7,402 nt of DNA from Actinomycetes bacterium (GTDB taxonomy: Bacteria > Actinomycetota > Aquicultoria > CAJVYJ01 > JAUVQD01), in NCBI GenBank assembly GCA_030666075.1, contig DAOUYN010000036.1, forward strand, positions 1 to 7,402, in the 5' to 3' direction. Position numbers and translations under genes: made by a program. Of this stretch, positions 1 to 6,910 are shown piece after piece (the first letter of the stretch is position 1; every line of letters begins with the position of its first letter). The notes below the pieces were generated by a model. That model was given only the letters and a program-made list of their open reading frames with translations. It was not told where the DNA came from and searched no databases.

Positions 1-269
1 AGGCGATCGGCCAGGACGACCTCCGGGGTCTCCATGTCAATACCGGCTAATAGTCCGCCGATCTCGGCATCGGGGTCGCCGGCTAGTATCCGGGTGTCGG
101 AGTAAGGGTTGGTCAGTTTATCAGTGTCGTACAGGGCTTTATCCTCATCGGAAAGTTTCTCGAACGCCTCTTTGCGTTTCTTGAGTTGCGCGTCGACAGC
201 TTCGCGACCCCGAGGATCGGCCTCGATGCCGGTCTTAATAGCGAGTTCATAGATTTCCCTAAGTTTCAT
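1..269 (-). CDS. NIF3-like protein, N-terminal 89 residues (3' end outside window)
   Basis: Reading from the ATG at 269-267, 89 codons are open to the window edge. The N-terminus begins MKLREIYELAIKTGIEADPRG. A charged helical stretch follows (about residues 27-44), then LTNPYSDTRILAGDP (about 52-66), then LAGIDMETPEVVLADRL at the edge. From memory, this N-terminus (KLxEIYxLAxxxGIEADPRG, then NPYxDTRIL and an LAGID strand) matches proteins annotated as 'NGG1p interacting factor NIF3' in Firmicutes and related bacteria. NIF3/DUF34 proteins bind two metal ions and their biological role is poorly defined. The metal-binding residues expected further on are outside the window, so the family call is moderate. 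The start is backed by a purine-rich ribosome site, and the gene follows mpg by only 11 bp, so it is probably cotranscribed with it. Confidence 0.6.
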   Translation of the reverse strand, partial: MKLREIYELAIKTGIEADPRGREAVDAQLKKRKEAFEKLSDEDKALYDTDKLTNPYSDTRILAGDPDAEIGGLLAGIDMETPEVVLADR

Positions 270-277
270 CCTTCTCC
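270..277 (-). promoter_or_regulatory. Ribosome binding site of the NIF3-like gene
   Basis: On the minus strand, GGAGAAGG directly precedes the ATG at 269. GGAG (277-274) lies 4 nt from the start, slightly close but acceptable. A second core, GGAGG (288-284), lies inside the last codons of mpg, 14 nt upstream. This purine-rich stretch decides the ATG start. Confidence 0.55.
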
Positions 278-280
278 GTT

Positions 281-853
281 CTACCTCCGGCTTACAAACC
301 GGTTCTCTGCGATGTAGTAGCGATACTTGAGACTCTGCCCCGCGGAGATACCTATCCGCGTAGCCGAGACAACATTAAAACGGTTATCGCCGCTCTCTTC
401 AACCCCTAGCTCGGTCGAATCAAGAACAGTGCCGTTATGCGCGCCGTCGATCCCCAGCGCCTGTGTCAGTTTAGCCGGGCCGTTAGTCAGATCGATGTCC
501 TTCTTCACCGGACGATTGATCAAAAGGATATCGACCCCAGCCAATGGCTCGAGCGCCCGGATCAAGACGGCGCCGGCTGTCCCTTCGGCCTCCGTGACAA
601 AATTCAACAAGAAGTGTATTCCATAGTTGAAGTAGACGTAAGCGCGCCCAGCCGGGCCGAACATCACGTGATTACGAGCGGTTCGCCCGCGGGCGGCATG
701 GCTGGCCGGGTCGCCATTTTCAAAGTAGGCCTCGGTCTCGACAATACGCGACGTCGTGATCGTTCCCCTCACGCGTCGGATGAGGACCTTTCCTAGCAAG
801 GCCCGGGCGACGACGGAGGTGTCGCGGGCATAGAAATCTACCGGCAAGAACAC
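281..853 (-). CDS. mpg: 3-methyladenine (alkyladenine) DNA glycosylase, AAG/MPG family
   Basis: The enzyme excises alkylated purines such as 3-methyladenine, and in many homologues hypoxanthine, starting base excision repair. The 190-residue length is normal for the bacterial family. By comparison with human AAG I see the VETEAY motif (38-43), with E41 as general base and Y43 as a base-stacking residue; H52 in ASHAARG; Y74 in YVYFNYG (72-78); N84; and R99 in the LIRALEP segment. [13 protein letters not shown] (123-135) and the C-terminal GISAG segment are also typical. The start is a GTG at 853-851, giving [10 protein letters not shown], the usual N-terminus of the family. The upstream SD is weak (AGG overlapping the ftsY stop, 8 nt away), so translation may be coupled to ftsY, whose stop is 9 bp before. 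All key residues seem present, so the enzyme is probably active. Confidence 0.96.
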   Translation of the reverse strand: MFLPVDFYARDTSVVARALLGKVLIRRVRGTITTSRIVETEAYFENGDPASHAARGRTARNHVMFGPAGRAYVYFNYGIHFLLNFVTEAEGTAGAVLIRALEPLAGVDILLINRPVKKDIDLTNGPAKLTQALGIDGAHNGTVLDSTELGVEESGDNRFNVVSATRIGISAGQSLKYRYYIAENRFVSRR

Positions 854-862
854 CGACCCAAC

Positions 863-1795
863 CTACTCGAGGAGAGCGGCGGCGAACTCTTGGGCGTCAA
901 AGGGGCCCAGGTCTTGTACCTGTTCGCCCGTGCCGACCATCACAATAGGTATCCCCAGCTCACGCTGGATAGCTAGGACGATCCCTCCTTTGGCCGTACC
1001 GTCGAGCTTGGTCAGGACGAGTCCATCCAGGCCGAGCGCCTCGTGAAAGAGCTTGGCTTGAGTTATTCCATTCTGCCCGGTGGTAGCATCCAGGACCAGG
1101 AGGGTCTTGACGGTAAATTGCTCCCCGGCTTCCCGGACCGTGACTCTCTTGATCTTCTTGAGTTCCTCCATCAGATTGACGTAGGTATGAAGCCGTCCGG
1201 CCGTGTCGATAAGAGCGAAATCCCGCCGGTCGGCGCGCATAGATTGGATCGCATCGTAGACCACGGCAGCCGGATCGGCGCCCCGCTGGTGCTTGACGAT
1301 CTCGACACCCACCCGCTCGGCCCAACGCTCAAGTTGCTCTACCGCTGCGGCCCTAAACGTATCGGCGGCCACGAGCATGACGCGGGCGGGCCGGTCTTTC
1401 AGATAGTGCGCCAACTTACCGACTGTCGTCGTCTTCCCGGTCCCATTGACTCCCACTACTAAGAAAATGCATGGAGGCTCTATATCCAGCAGTCCGTCGC
1501 GGCCGGCGAATTCGCCGAGCTGGCTGGAGATCTCATCGCGCAAGATGCCCATCAATTCTTCAGCCTCGAACGCTTGCTCCGCCTTGGCCCGATCTCTGAC
1601 ATGGTCGACGATCTCCATCGTAGTATCCATACCGACATCGGCCCCGATCAACGCCTCCTCCAAGCTCTCCCAATCCTCGTCAGTCAGCTTGGCGCCGGTG
1701 AATATCGATTTTACTTGGTAGCTAAGATTGGTCCTCGACTTCTTCAGGCCGCCCGATAGCCGATGCCACCAGCCTGCCTTCTTCTCCTCTTCCAT
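863..1795 (-). CDS. ftsY: Signal recognition particle receptor FtsY
   Basis: FtsY is the SRP-receptor GTPase that docks ribosome-SRP complexes at the inner face of the cytoplasmic membrane for cotranslational insertion of membrane proteins. At 310 aa it is a compact form, with essentially only the NG domain and no long acidic A domain. The N-terminal helix (about 7-31; [14 protein letters not shown]) is basic and amphipathic with two tryptophans, as expected for membrane contact. The N domain follows (about 35-95). The G motifs are complete: G1 GVNGTGKT (115-122), G2 DTFRAAA (145-151), G3 DTAGR (197-201), DATTGQNG (236-243), G4 TKLD (262-265) followed by GTAKGG, and G5 GTGE (288-291). The ATG at 1795 has a good SD and lies inside the end of smc, overlapping it by 74 bp. 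mpg follows 9 bp after the stop. Confidence 0.98.
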   Translation of the reverse strand: MEEEKKAGWWHRLSGGLKKSRTNLSYQVKSIFTGAKLTDEDWESLEEALIGADVGMDTTMEIVDHVRDRAKAEQAFEAEELMGILRDEISSQLGEFAGRDGLLDIEPPCIFLVVGVNGTGKTTTVGKLAHYLKDRPARVMLVAADTFRAAAVEQLERWAERVGVEIVKHQRGADPAAVVYDAIQSMRADRRDFALIDTAGRLHTYVNLMEELKKIKRVTVREAGEQFTVKTLLVLDATTGQNGITQAKLFHEALGLDGLVLTKLDGTAKGGIVLAIQRELGIPIVMVGTGEQVQDLGPFDAQEFAAALLE

Positions 1796-4700
1796 CCACT
1801 CTCTCCTCGGGACTCAGTTTTTGTGATATGACTTTCGATACCCCATCCGCCTGCATGGAGACACCATAGATGGAATCAGCGATCTCCATAGTCAGGCGCT
1901 GGTGCGTAATGACCAGGAATTGGGTCTTACCCTTCAATTTCCGCATCAAGCGAATGAACCTGCCTAGATTGATAGTATCCAGCGCTGCCTCGACCTCATC
2001 CAAGATGTAGAAGGGGCTCGGACGAGAGTCGTGCAGAGCGAAGAGTAGCGCTAAACCGACCAGCGACCGCTCCCCGCCCGACAATAAGCTCAACGATTGC
2101 AAACGCTTCCCTTCCGGGCGGGCAACTATCTCGACTCCCGGCTCGGAATCCTCATCTTCTTCCTCGACCAGCGTCAATCCGGCCGTCCCGCCGGGAAAGA
2201 GCTCTTGGAAAACTTTCTGAAAACTCTCATTGACCTCCTGCAGAGTCTCCTCAAACCGGGCGGCTATCTTCTTATCGATGGCCTTAAGCACCGTTCGCAA
2301 CGCCTTCTGACTGCGGACAAGATCATCCATCTGCTTGGTCAAAAAAGTCTGTCTCTCCTCGAGCTTGGTGAACTCGCCGGCCGCTATCTGATTAACCGGA
2401 CCCATGCCCTCCAGCTTCGAGCGAAGGCGCCGCTCGCGAACGGCCCAATCCTCCGGTTGCCGCCCTTCATCGGGCCGGGCCAGAGCTGTTTCCAGCGCCA
2501 CTCCCAACTCGTCCACCAGAAACCGGGTGATCTGGTGGACTTCCGTCTCAACTTGGGTCTTGGTCTCGGCCGCCGTCACCAGCTCCGAGTTGGCCAGATT
2601 GAGATCCGCATTGAGCGCGCGGACTCGCGCGTGTAATCCGCGGAGCTCCTCCCTGAGTCGGGCCGAACCGGCCTGCTCTGATTCATCTTGGCCCGCCAGC
2701 TCACGCGTGCGGACCTCGGCGGCCAGGCGCAAGGCTGTGTAGAGATCGTGAACAGGCTGAACGCGATGGCGCAGCTCTTCCGTAGCCGCGGCGATCTTAT
2801 TTTGGTCGAAAAGGTCGCTCTCGGCCCGCTCCATTTCATCGGAGACGAGGATGAGCCGGCTCTTTAAGTGAGTCTGCCGCTCCGTTAAGGAGGCCATCGC
2901 CACCTGGGCCTCTGAGAGCAACGAGGTAGCCTTCTTCTCCGCCTCCAGGCTGGCAGCCCCGGCCTCCTGCCGCTCGTCCAGGGCTGTTTGTTTTGAGCCC
3001 ACGTCTGAACGGGCCTCGCCAAGATCGGTTTCCAACCGCGTGATGATCGCCTTGGTTTCCTCGAGGCGTTTTTCTTTTTCGGCCAACCCCTTCTCGACCT
3101 CGCGTTCTTGTTCGTCAAGATAGACGATGTCCCGCTCCAAGCTCTGCAGTCGCATCGAAACGGCGACAACACGCCCGTCCAGCCTTTGTGATTCTGTTTG
3201 GCTGCGACCCTCTTCTTTTTGGATCGCGGCAAAGGTCTCCTCCGCTTTTGCCAGCTCTACCTTGGCCGAATCGATCTCGGCCGCGGCTGCCGCCATGCGG
3301 CCGCGAGCTTCAGACAACTGTCGTCTGGTGGCTAAGGACCCTTGAGATATGTCGCCCGCGGCCCGCCTGACGATGACTCCTCGGCTATCGACATAGTCTC
3401 CGAGTTCGTCGACGACAATGCCGCCTGGCGGAACAGACGCGCCGCCCTCAAGAAACCGATCCAGTTCGTCGGTTATCCAGACTCGCTCCAAGAGTGTCTG
3501 CGCGGCCCGTTGCACCGAAGGCGGGCAATCGACCACGTCGGCCCCCCGGCGCAGGCCCGGGGCCGGCTCGGCGACCTCGCCTGAAACAGCCGGCGCCAAG
3601 ACCCTCACCGGATTGTCGCCCCGCTGCTTGGTATGGCGAAAGACCTCAACCGCCCCGGCCCTATCACTTGCGACCAGCGTATGCATATCCAGTCCCAAGG
3701 CCGACTCGATGGCTCGCTCATATCGCGCCTCGACGTTCAGCTGGGCCGAGAGCGAACCGAGAATATTCGGAAAACTCTTTCTTTCTTCGTCGAACCAAGC
3801 GAAATCCGGAGCGGCGTTTGCCTCAAGGGCTTCGAGCGCGCCAGCGCGAGCCCGCGCCTCGGCCAACTCCCCCGCTGCGTGCTCGTGTCTTTCAGCAGCG
3901 CTTGTCCGCGCTTGGCGGGCCGCTTCTATCTCCCGGGTCGCCTGCGCCACACGTTCTTTAGCGGCCAGCAACGCCTGGTCGAGCTCCGTTTTGGTCGTAA
4001 CCGCCTGATCATGTTCGTCGACCACACTGGTTCGTTTTTGCGCCAAAGCGGCCTGCTGCTCGCGCAAGAATGAGATCTTCTCGGTCGTTGACTCGATAGC
4101 CGAATGGCGCTGGTTCACTTCCCGATCTAATTCAGCCCGTCGGTCCTTGGCTTTTTCCAGGGCCCCCCGTGCTTCCGCAACGCCCTCAGCAACCTGCTTA
4201 GCCGCCTTCTTGACGTCCTCGGCCGTTCGCCGCTCCCGATTCAGGCGCTTGTATAACTCGCCGAGTTCTTCGTCGAGGCCCTCTTTCTCTTCAAGCAACG
4301 CTTCGCGGTCCGTGCGCGCCTGCGAAGCCCGCCTCTCTAAGCTGTGGATAGACTGTCTCAGCTCGCTCAATTTGGCGACCAGGTTTTTCCCTTTTTCTTC
4401 AAGCAGGAGCAGACCGCTATTGATCCGCTCCGATAGCCCGGCGAGGCGCCGTCGATATTCGCCGATATCTCCCGAGAGTGCGCCTTTTGCCTCTAGCTCG
4501 GCTTCCAGTTCGTCGATGGCCACTTGTACCTCAAGCAGCTCCGTGTTGAGTTTCTCGATCCTGGACTCTTTGCCCTCGTGACCGGCTGACAGTTCCTCCC
4601 ATTGGCTCCTAAGGCGCCGTAGCCGTCCGACAGCGCCGGCTGTCTGCGCCGCTCTAAGGTCTTGCTCAAGACGCTCGTACTCCTTAGCCATGTCGGCCTG

Positions 4701-5321
4701 CCGTTGAAGCGGGGCTAACTGACGATTCACTTCCCGCAAGATATCTTTCCCGCGGGTGAGATTCTGCTCCATCGCTTTAAGCTTGCGCAAGGCCCGGTCG
4801 CGCCGACGCTTATACTTAAGAACACCGGCCGCCTCCTCAAGAAGCTGCCGCCTGTCCCGGGGTTTACTATTGAGGATGTCATCAAGGCGTCCCTGGCTGA
4901 TGACGGAATACATCTCCCGCCCTAAACCGCTGTCCGAGATCATCTCCTGGATGTCGATGAGCCGACAGGGATTGCGATTGAGCAGATACTCGCTCTCACC
5001 TGAACGGTAAAGTCGCCGGGTGATAGTCACTTCTGAAAAATCTATCGGGATGGCGCCATCGGAGTTATCCAAGGTTATCGAGACTTCCGCGGCCCCTAGA
5101 GCATTCTTGTCCGCGCTGCCCGAAAAAATGACATCCTCCATGGAGGAGCCGCGCAAAGTCTTGGCGCTTTGTTCGCCAAGGGCCCAGAGGACGCCGTCGG
5201 TAATATTGCTCTTGCCGCTCCCATTGGGACCGACGATGACCGTGATGCCGGGCTCAAACCTCAATATGGACTTATTGGCAAAAGACTTGAAGCCGCGAAT
5301 GCTGACTGTCTGTAGGTACAA
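1722..5321 (-). CDS. smc: Chromosome segregation protein SMC
   Basis: SMC is the ATPase of the bacterial condensin that, with ScpA and ScpB (not in this window), folds and segregates the chromosome. The 1199 residues follow the standard layout. The N-terminal head has Walker A GPNGSGKS (31-38), R-loop R57 and Q-loop Q143. Then come a first coiled coil (about 165-505), a hinge (about 515-657), a second coiled coil (about 665-1020), and a C-terminal head with signature LSGGE (1080-1084), Walker B FYILDE (1104-1109), D-loop AALD (1112-1115) and H-loop H1140. The start is TTG at 5321-5319. An in-frame TAA at 5339-5337 excludes longer forms, and the protein then begins YLQTVSIRGFKSFANKS, the usual SMC N-terminus. 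A run of six G (5330-5325) is the only SD-like signal. The hinge end lacks a clear GGSxTGG-type motif. The last 24 residues (1176-1199) are encoded in the overlap with ftsY and look like a non-conserved tail. Confidence 0.98.
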   Translation of the reverse strand: MYLQTVSIRGFKSFANKSILRFEPGITVIVGPNGSGKSNITDGVLWALGEQSAKTLRGSSMEDVIFSGSADKNALGAAEVSITLDNSDGAIPIDFSEVTITRRLYRSGESEYLLNRNPCRLIDIQEMISDSGLGREMYSVISQGRLDDILNSKPRDRRQLLEEAAGVLKYKRRRDRALRKLKAMEQNLTRGKDILREVNRQLAPLQRQADMAKEYERLEQDLRAAQTAGAVGRLRRLRSQWEELSAGHEGKESRIEKLNTELLEVQVAIDELEAELEAKGALSGDIGEYRRRLAGLSERINSGLLLLEEKGKNLVAKLSELRQSIHSLERRASQARTDREALLEEKEGLDEELGELYKRLNRERRTAEDVKKAAKQVAEGVAEARGALEKAKDRRAELDREVNQRHSAIESTTEKISFLREQQAALAQKRTSVVDEHDQAVTTKTELDQALLAAKERVAQATREIEAARQARTSAAERHEHAAGELAEARARAGALEALEANAAPDFAWFDEERKSFPNILGSLSAQLNVEARYERAIESALGLDMHTLVASDRAGAVEVFRHTKQRGDNPVRVLAPAVSGEVAEPAPGLRRGADVVDCPPSVQRAAQTLLERVWITDELDRFLEGGASVPPGGIVVDELGDYVDSRGVIVRRAAGDISQGSLATRRQLSEARGRMAAAAAEIDSAKVELAKAEETFAAIQKEEGRSQTESQRLDGRVVAVSMRLQSLERDIVYLDEQEREVEKGLAEKEKRLEETKAIITRLETDLGEARSDVGSKQTALDERQEAGAASLEAEKKATSLLSEAQVAMASLTERQTHLKSRLILVSDEMERAESDLFDQNKIAAATEELRHRVQPVHDLYTALRLAAEVRTRELAGQDESEQAGSARLREELRGLHARVRALNADLNLANSELVTAAETKTQVETEVHQITRFLVDELGVALETALARPDEGRQPEDWAVRERRLRSKLEGMGPVNQIAAGEFTKLEERQTFLTKQMDDLVRSQKALRTVLKAIDKKIAARFEETLQEVNESFQKVFQELFPGGTAGLTLVEEEDEDSEPGVEIVARPEGKRLQSLSLLSGGERSLVGLALLFALHDSRPSPFYILDEVEAALDTINLGRFIRLMRKLKGKTQFLVITHQRLTMEIADSIYGVSMQADGVSKVISQKLSPEERVDGRGEEGRLVASAIGRPEEVEDQS
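1803..1808 (-). promoter_or_regulatory. Ribosome binding site of ftsY, inside the smc coding region
   Basis: GAGGAG on the minus strand (1808-1803) stands 7 nt before the ftsY ATG (1795-1793), an ideal spacing. It lies within smc codons near residue 1173, so ribosomes translating the end of smc cover it. It supports ATG 1795 as the ftsY start, and therefore supports the 74-bp overlap. Confidence 0.7.
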
Positions 5322-5357
5322 AGGCCCCCCGGCAGATTAATGGATGCTTAGCGTTTG

Positions 5358-5366
5358 ATTCTATCA
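5358..5366 (-). promoter_or_regulatory. Candidate extended -10 promoter for smc-ftsY-mpg
   Basis: In the 91-bp gap before smc, the minus strand reads TGATAGAAT (5366-5358). This is a TGn extension followed by TAGAAT, five of six matches to the sigma-70-type -10 consensus. No convincing -35 hexamer is seen 16-18 bp upstream, which extended -10 promoters tolerate. The predicted transcript would start near 5351, leaving a leader of about 30 nt before the TTG start. It is a pattern match by eye only. Confidence 0.4.
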
Positions 5367-5391
5367 CAACACGGCGATCGAAAAGTCCGCC

Positions 5392-5422
5392 AAAAAGCGA
5401 CTCTCGCCTGCCTTAATGGCAG
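5392..5422 (-). terminator. Putative weak intrinsic terminator after the nuclease gene
   Basis: On the minus strand CTGCC (5422-5418) and GGCAG (5412-5408) pair around the loop ATTAA, which contains the TAA stop of the nuclease gene. Immediately after, GCGA (5407-5404) and TCGC (5400-5397) pair around GAG, and five T follow (5396-5392). Each stem has only 4-5 pairs, so termination may be partial. Position between two genes and closeness to a candidate promoter favour a transcription boundary. Confidence 0.35.
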
Positions 5423-6165
5423 ACGGAAGCGTACTCGCACCAGCGGCAATGAGTCCCCTCGGTTAACGGATGATCATCGGCTTTCGCGGCTGCTTCGATG
5501 CGGCCCACCAACGCGAGTACTTCGCCCTCGATCGCCCGCAGCTGCTCGGAAGACCGTCTCGATCGCAGGGTCCGGCCATGCGCCAGAAAATGCCAGACAA
5601 GATCCACCCGGTCGACCCACGGCCACCTCTTTTCGATCCCCAACTGATAAAGTGACAGTTGGCGATCGGCATCTATCACAGACTGGTCCGGGAGTACGCG
5701 GGAGGTCTTATAGTCGTGGATGACGACGCGTTTTTCACCGATGAAAGCGAGTCGGTCGATGTACCCTCGCATCGTGACCCGACCGGAATCGAGCTTGAAA
5801 GCGATGTGGTGTTCGACCGCCACGGTGCGGTCGTCATTAAACGGATAATGGCTCCGGTAGTAGTCCCTCAGGAAGCCTCGACCCTGTTCGCGATAGTCGG
5901 CCGGTCCCATTTCGCCACGGATGATGACGTCGTCACCCCACATGGCTTCCCAGGCGTCGTCATAGGCGGAATATGCCTGAACGAGCGTGAGCTCATCGCC
6001 TCTGATGATCCCGGCATAGAGGCGCTCCAACACCTTATGAACGGTTAGGCCGACGACCGCCTCGGCAGACCGTTTTCGTGACGGCAGCCGATCGATGTAG
6101 CGCCAGCGATACTGGCGCGGACACTGCTCAAAGGTCCGCAACCGGGAATGAGAGAAAGTCGACAA
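5413..6165 (-). CDS. Stand-alone RecB/AddB-type PD-(D/E)XK nuclease with predicted [4Fe-4S] cluster
   Basis: This 250-residue protein matches the RecB-like nuclease superfamily (PDDEXK_1 type, as in the AddB C-terminus and Cas4). The entrance motif is FSHSRLRTFEQCPRQY (4-19). H43 lies in GLTVHKVLE, D137 in GYIDR, D151 and K153 in the HDYKTSR core, and Q169 and Y173 in RQLSLYQLG, so the catalytic set looks complete. Cysteines C15, C240, C243 and C249 have the C-xn-C-x2-C-x5-C pattern that holds an iron-sulfur cluster in AddB and Cas4. There is no helicase domain, signal peptide or membrane segment. The likely role is processing of DNA ends or single strands, but the substrate is unknown. I chose the TTG at 6165-6163, 4 bp after the rnc stop. 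The frame stays open further upstream, but that part is an Arg/Ser-rich shadow of rnc. There is no good SD, so translational coupling to rnc is likely. A second TTG at residue 9 would cut into the entrance motif. Confidence 0.85.
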   Translation of the reverse strand: MSTFSHSRLRTFEQCPRQYRWRYIDRLPSRKRSAEAVVGLTVHKVLERLYAGIIRGDELTLVQAYSAYDDAWEAMWGDDVIIRGEMGPADYREQGRGFLRDYYRSHYPFNDDRTVAVEHHIAFKLDSGRVTMRGYIDRLAFIGEKRVVIHDYKTSRVLPDQSVIDADRQLSLYQLGIEKRWPWVDRVDLVWHFLAHGRTLRSRRSSEQLRAIEGEVLALVGRIEAAAKADDHPLTEGTHCRWCEYASVCH

Positions 6166-6169
6166 ACAA

Positions 6170-6904
6170 CTAGAGTTTGAGCTTGGATATCTCTTTGAGG
6201 GCCTCGGTCGCAGCCAACTGCTCGGCCCGCTTCTTGCTGGTACCGACACCGCGCCCAAAGACCTGACCGCGAACCGAGACTGCCGCCGAGAACATCGGGC
6301 GATGTGCCGGCCCCTCCTGGCTGACGATGTCATAATCGGGCAACGTGCCCCATCTATCCATTGTCAGCTCTTGCAGATTGGTTTTGGGGTCTCCCTGCTC
6401 CTTGCTTTGACCGCGCTCATTGATCCGCGACTCGAAGAGTCTGATAACGAAAACGGCCGCTGCGTCGAAGCCCTGATCCAAATAGATAGACCCGATCACC
6501 GCCTCAAGGCAGTCCGCCAGGACCGATGAGTTGGTGCGAAGCCCCGACTGTTCGGCCCCCTTGCCAATAAAGATGAACTCGCCGAGCTCCAGCTCTCTGG
6601 CGACTTCAGCCAATGTCACGGCGCTGACGAGATTGGCCCGCAATTTGGCCAGGCCGCCCTCTTGCATGTTAGGGAAATGGTTGAATATGTATTCGGTTAT
6701 GGCCAGACCCAGAACGGAGTCCCCGAGGAATTCAAGACGTTCATTGAACTCACAGTCGCCTTCCTCATACGCGAACGAGCTATGGGTCAATGCTGTTCGT
6801 AGAAAGGTTTCGTTCTTAAAGCAAAGTTCAAGCCGCTCTTGCGCAGCAGCGATCCGGCCGGCGCCTGAGTCCCCGCCGGGGGCCTGGTCAGTGTTCAGTT
6901 CCAT
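6170..6904 (-). CDS. rnc: Ribonuclease III
   Basis: RNase III cleaves double-stranded RNA, including the rRNA precursor and structured mRNAs, as a homodimer in the cytoplasm. The 244 residues hold the catalytic domain (about 21-162) and a C-terminal dsRNA-binding domain (about 173-241). The signature NERLEFLGDS (54-63) supplies E55 and D62, and D131 and E134 in LADCLEAVIG complete the four metal-binding residues (E38, D45, D114 and E117 in E. coli). The binding domain starts at DPKTNLQEL and ends with the typical KKRAEQLAATEALKEI helix. The ATG at 6904 is two codons after the in-frame fabF stop (TAA ACA GGT ATG), so it cannot be extended upstream. Its SD is poor (AGG almost touching the ATG), suggesting coupling to fabF. 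About 20 variable residues precede the conserved domain. Confidence 0.98.
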   Translation of the reverse strand: MELNTDQAPGGDSGAGRIAAAQERLELCFKNETFLRTALTHSSFAYEEGDCEFNERLEFLGDSVLGLAITEYIFNHFPNMQEGGLAKLRANLVSAVTLAEVARELELGEFIFIGKGAEQSGLRTNSSVLADCLEAVIGSIYLDQGFDAAAVFVIRLFESRINERGQSKEQGDPKTNLQELTMDRWGTLPDYDIVSQEGPAHRPMFSAAVSVRGQVFGRGVGTSKKRAEQLAATEALKEISKLKL

Positions 6905-6910
6905 ACCTGT

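Noticed and set aside
686..697. GC-rich palindrome around GCCCGCGGGC inside mpg
   Set aside because: It lies in conserved codons of the glycosylase (AARGRTAR region), and no T-tract or second copy supports a regulatory role.
960..1325. Minus-strand 121-codon frame inside ftsY
   Set aside because: It is an out-of-frame shadow of the FtsY GTPase domain, which is intact and conserved in the other frame.
3418..4008. Plus-strand open frame of 196 codons, and several other plus-strand frames of 100-180 codons opposite smc, ftsY and rnc
   Set aside because: They lie antisense to well-identified genes, have low-complexity Ser/Ala/Arg-rich translations and no recognisable domain. Long antisense frames are expected in GC-rich coding DNA.
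5134..5147. Perfect 14-bp palindrome TCCTCCATGGAGGA in the N-terminal part of smc
   Set aside because: It encodes the conserved SSMEDV residues beside the SMC R-loop, so protein constraint explains most of it. A single copy gives no support for an operator.
5413..6165. Idea that the nuclease is a CRISPR Cas4
   Set aside because: The fold and cysteine pattern are shared with Cas4, but there is no repeat array or cas gene nearby and the neighbours are housekeeping genes. A general RecB/AddB-like nuclease fits better.
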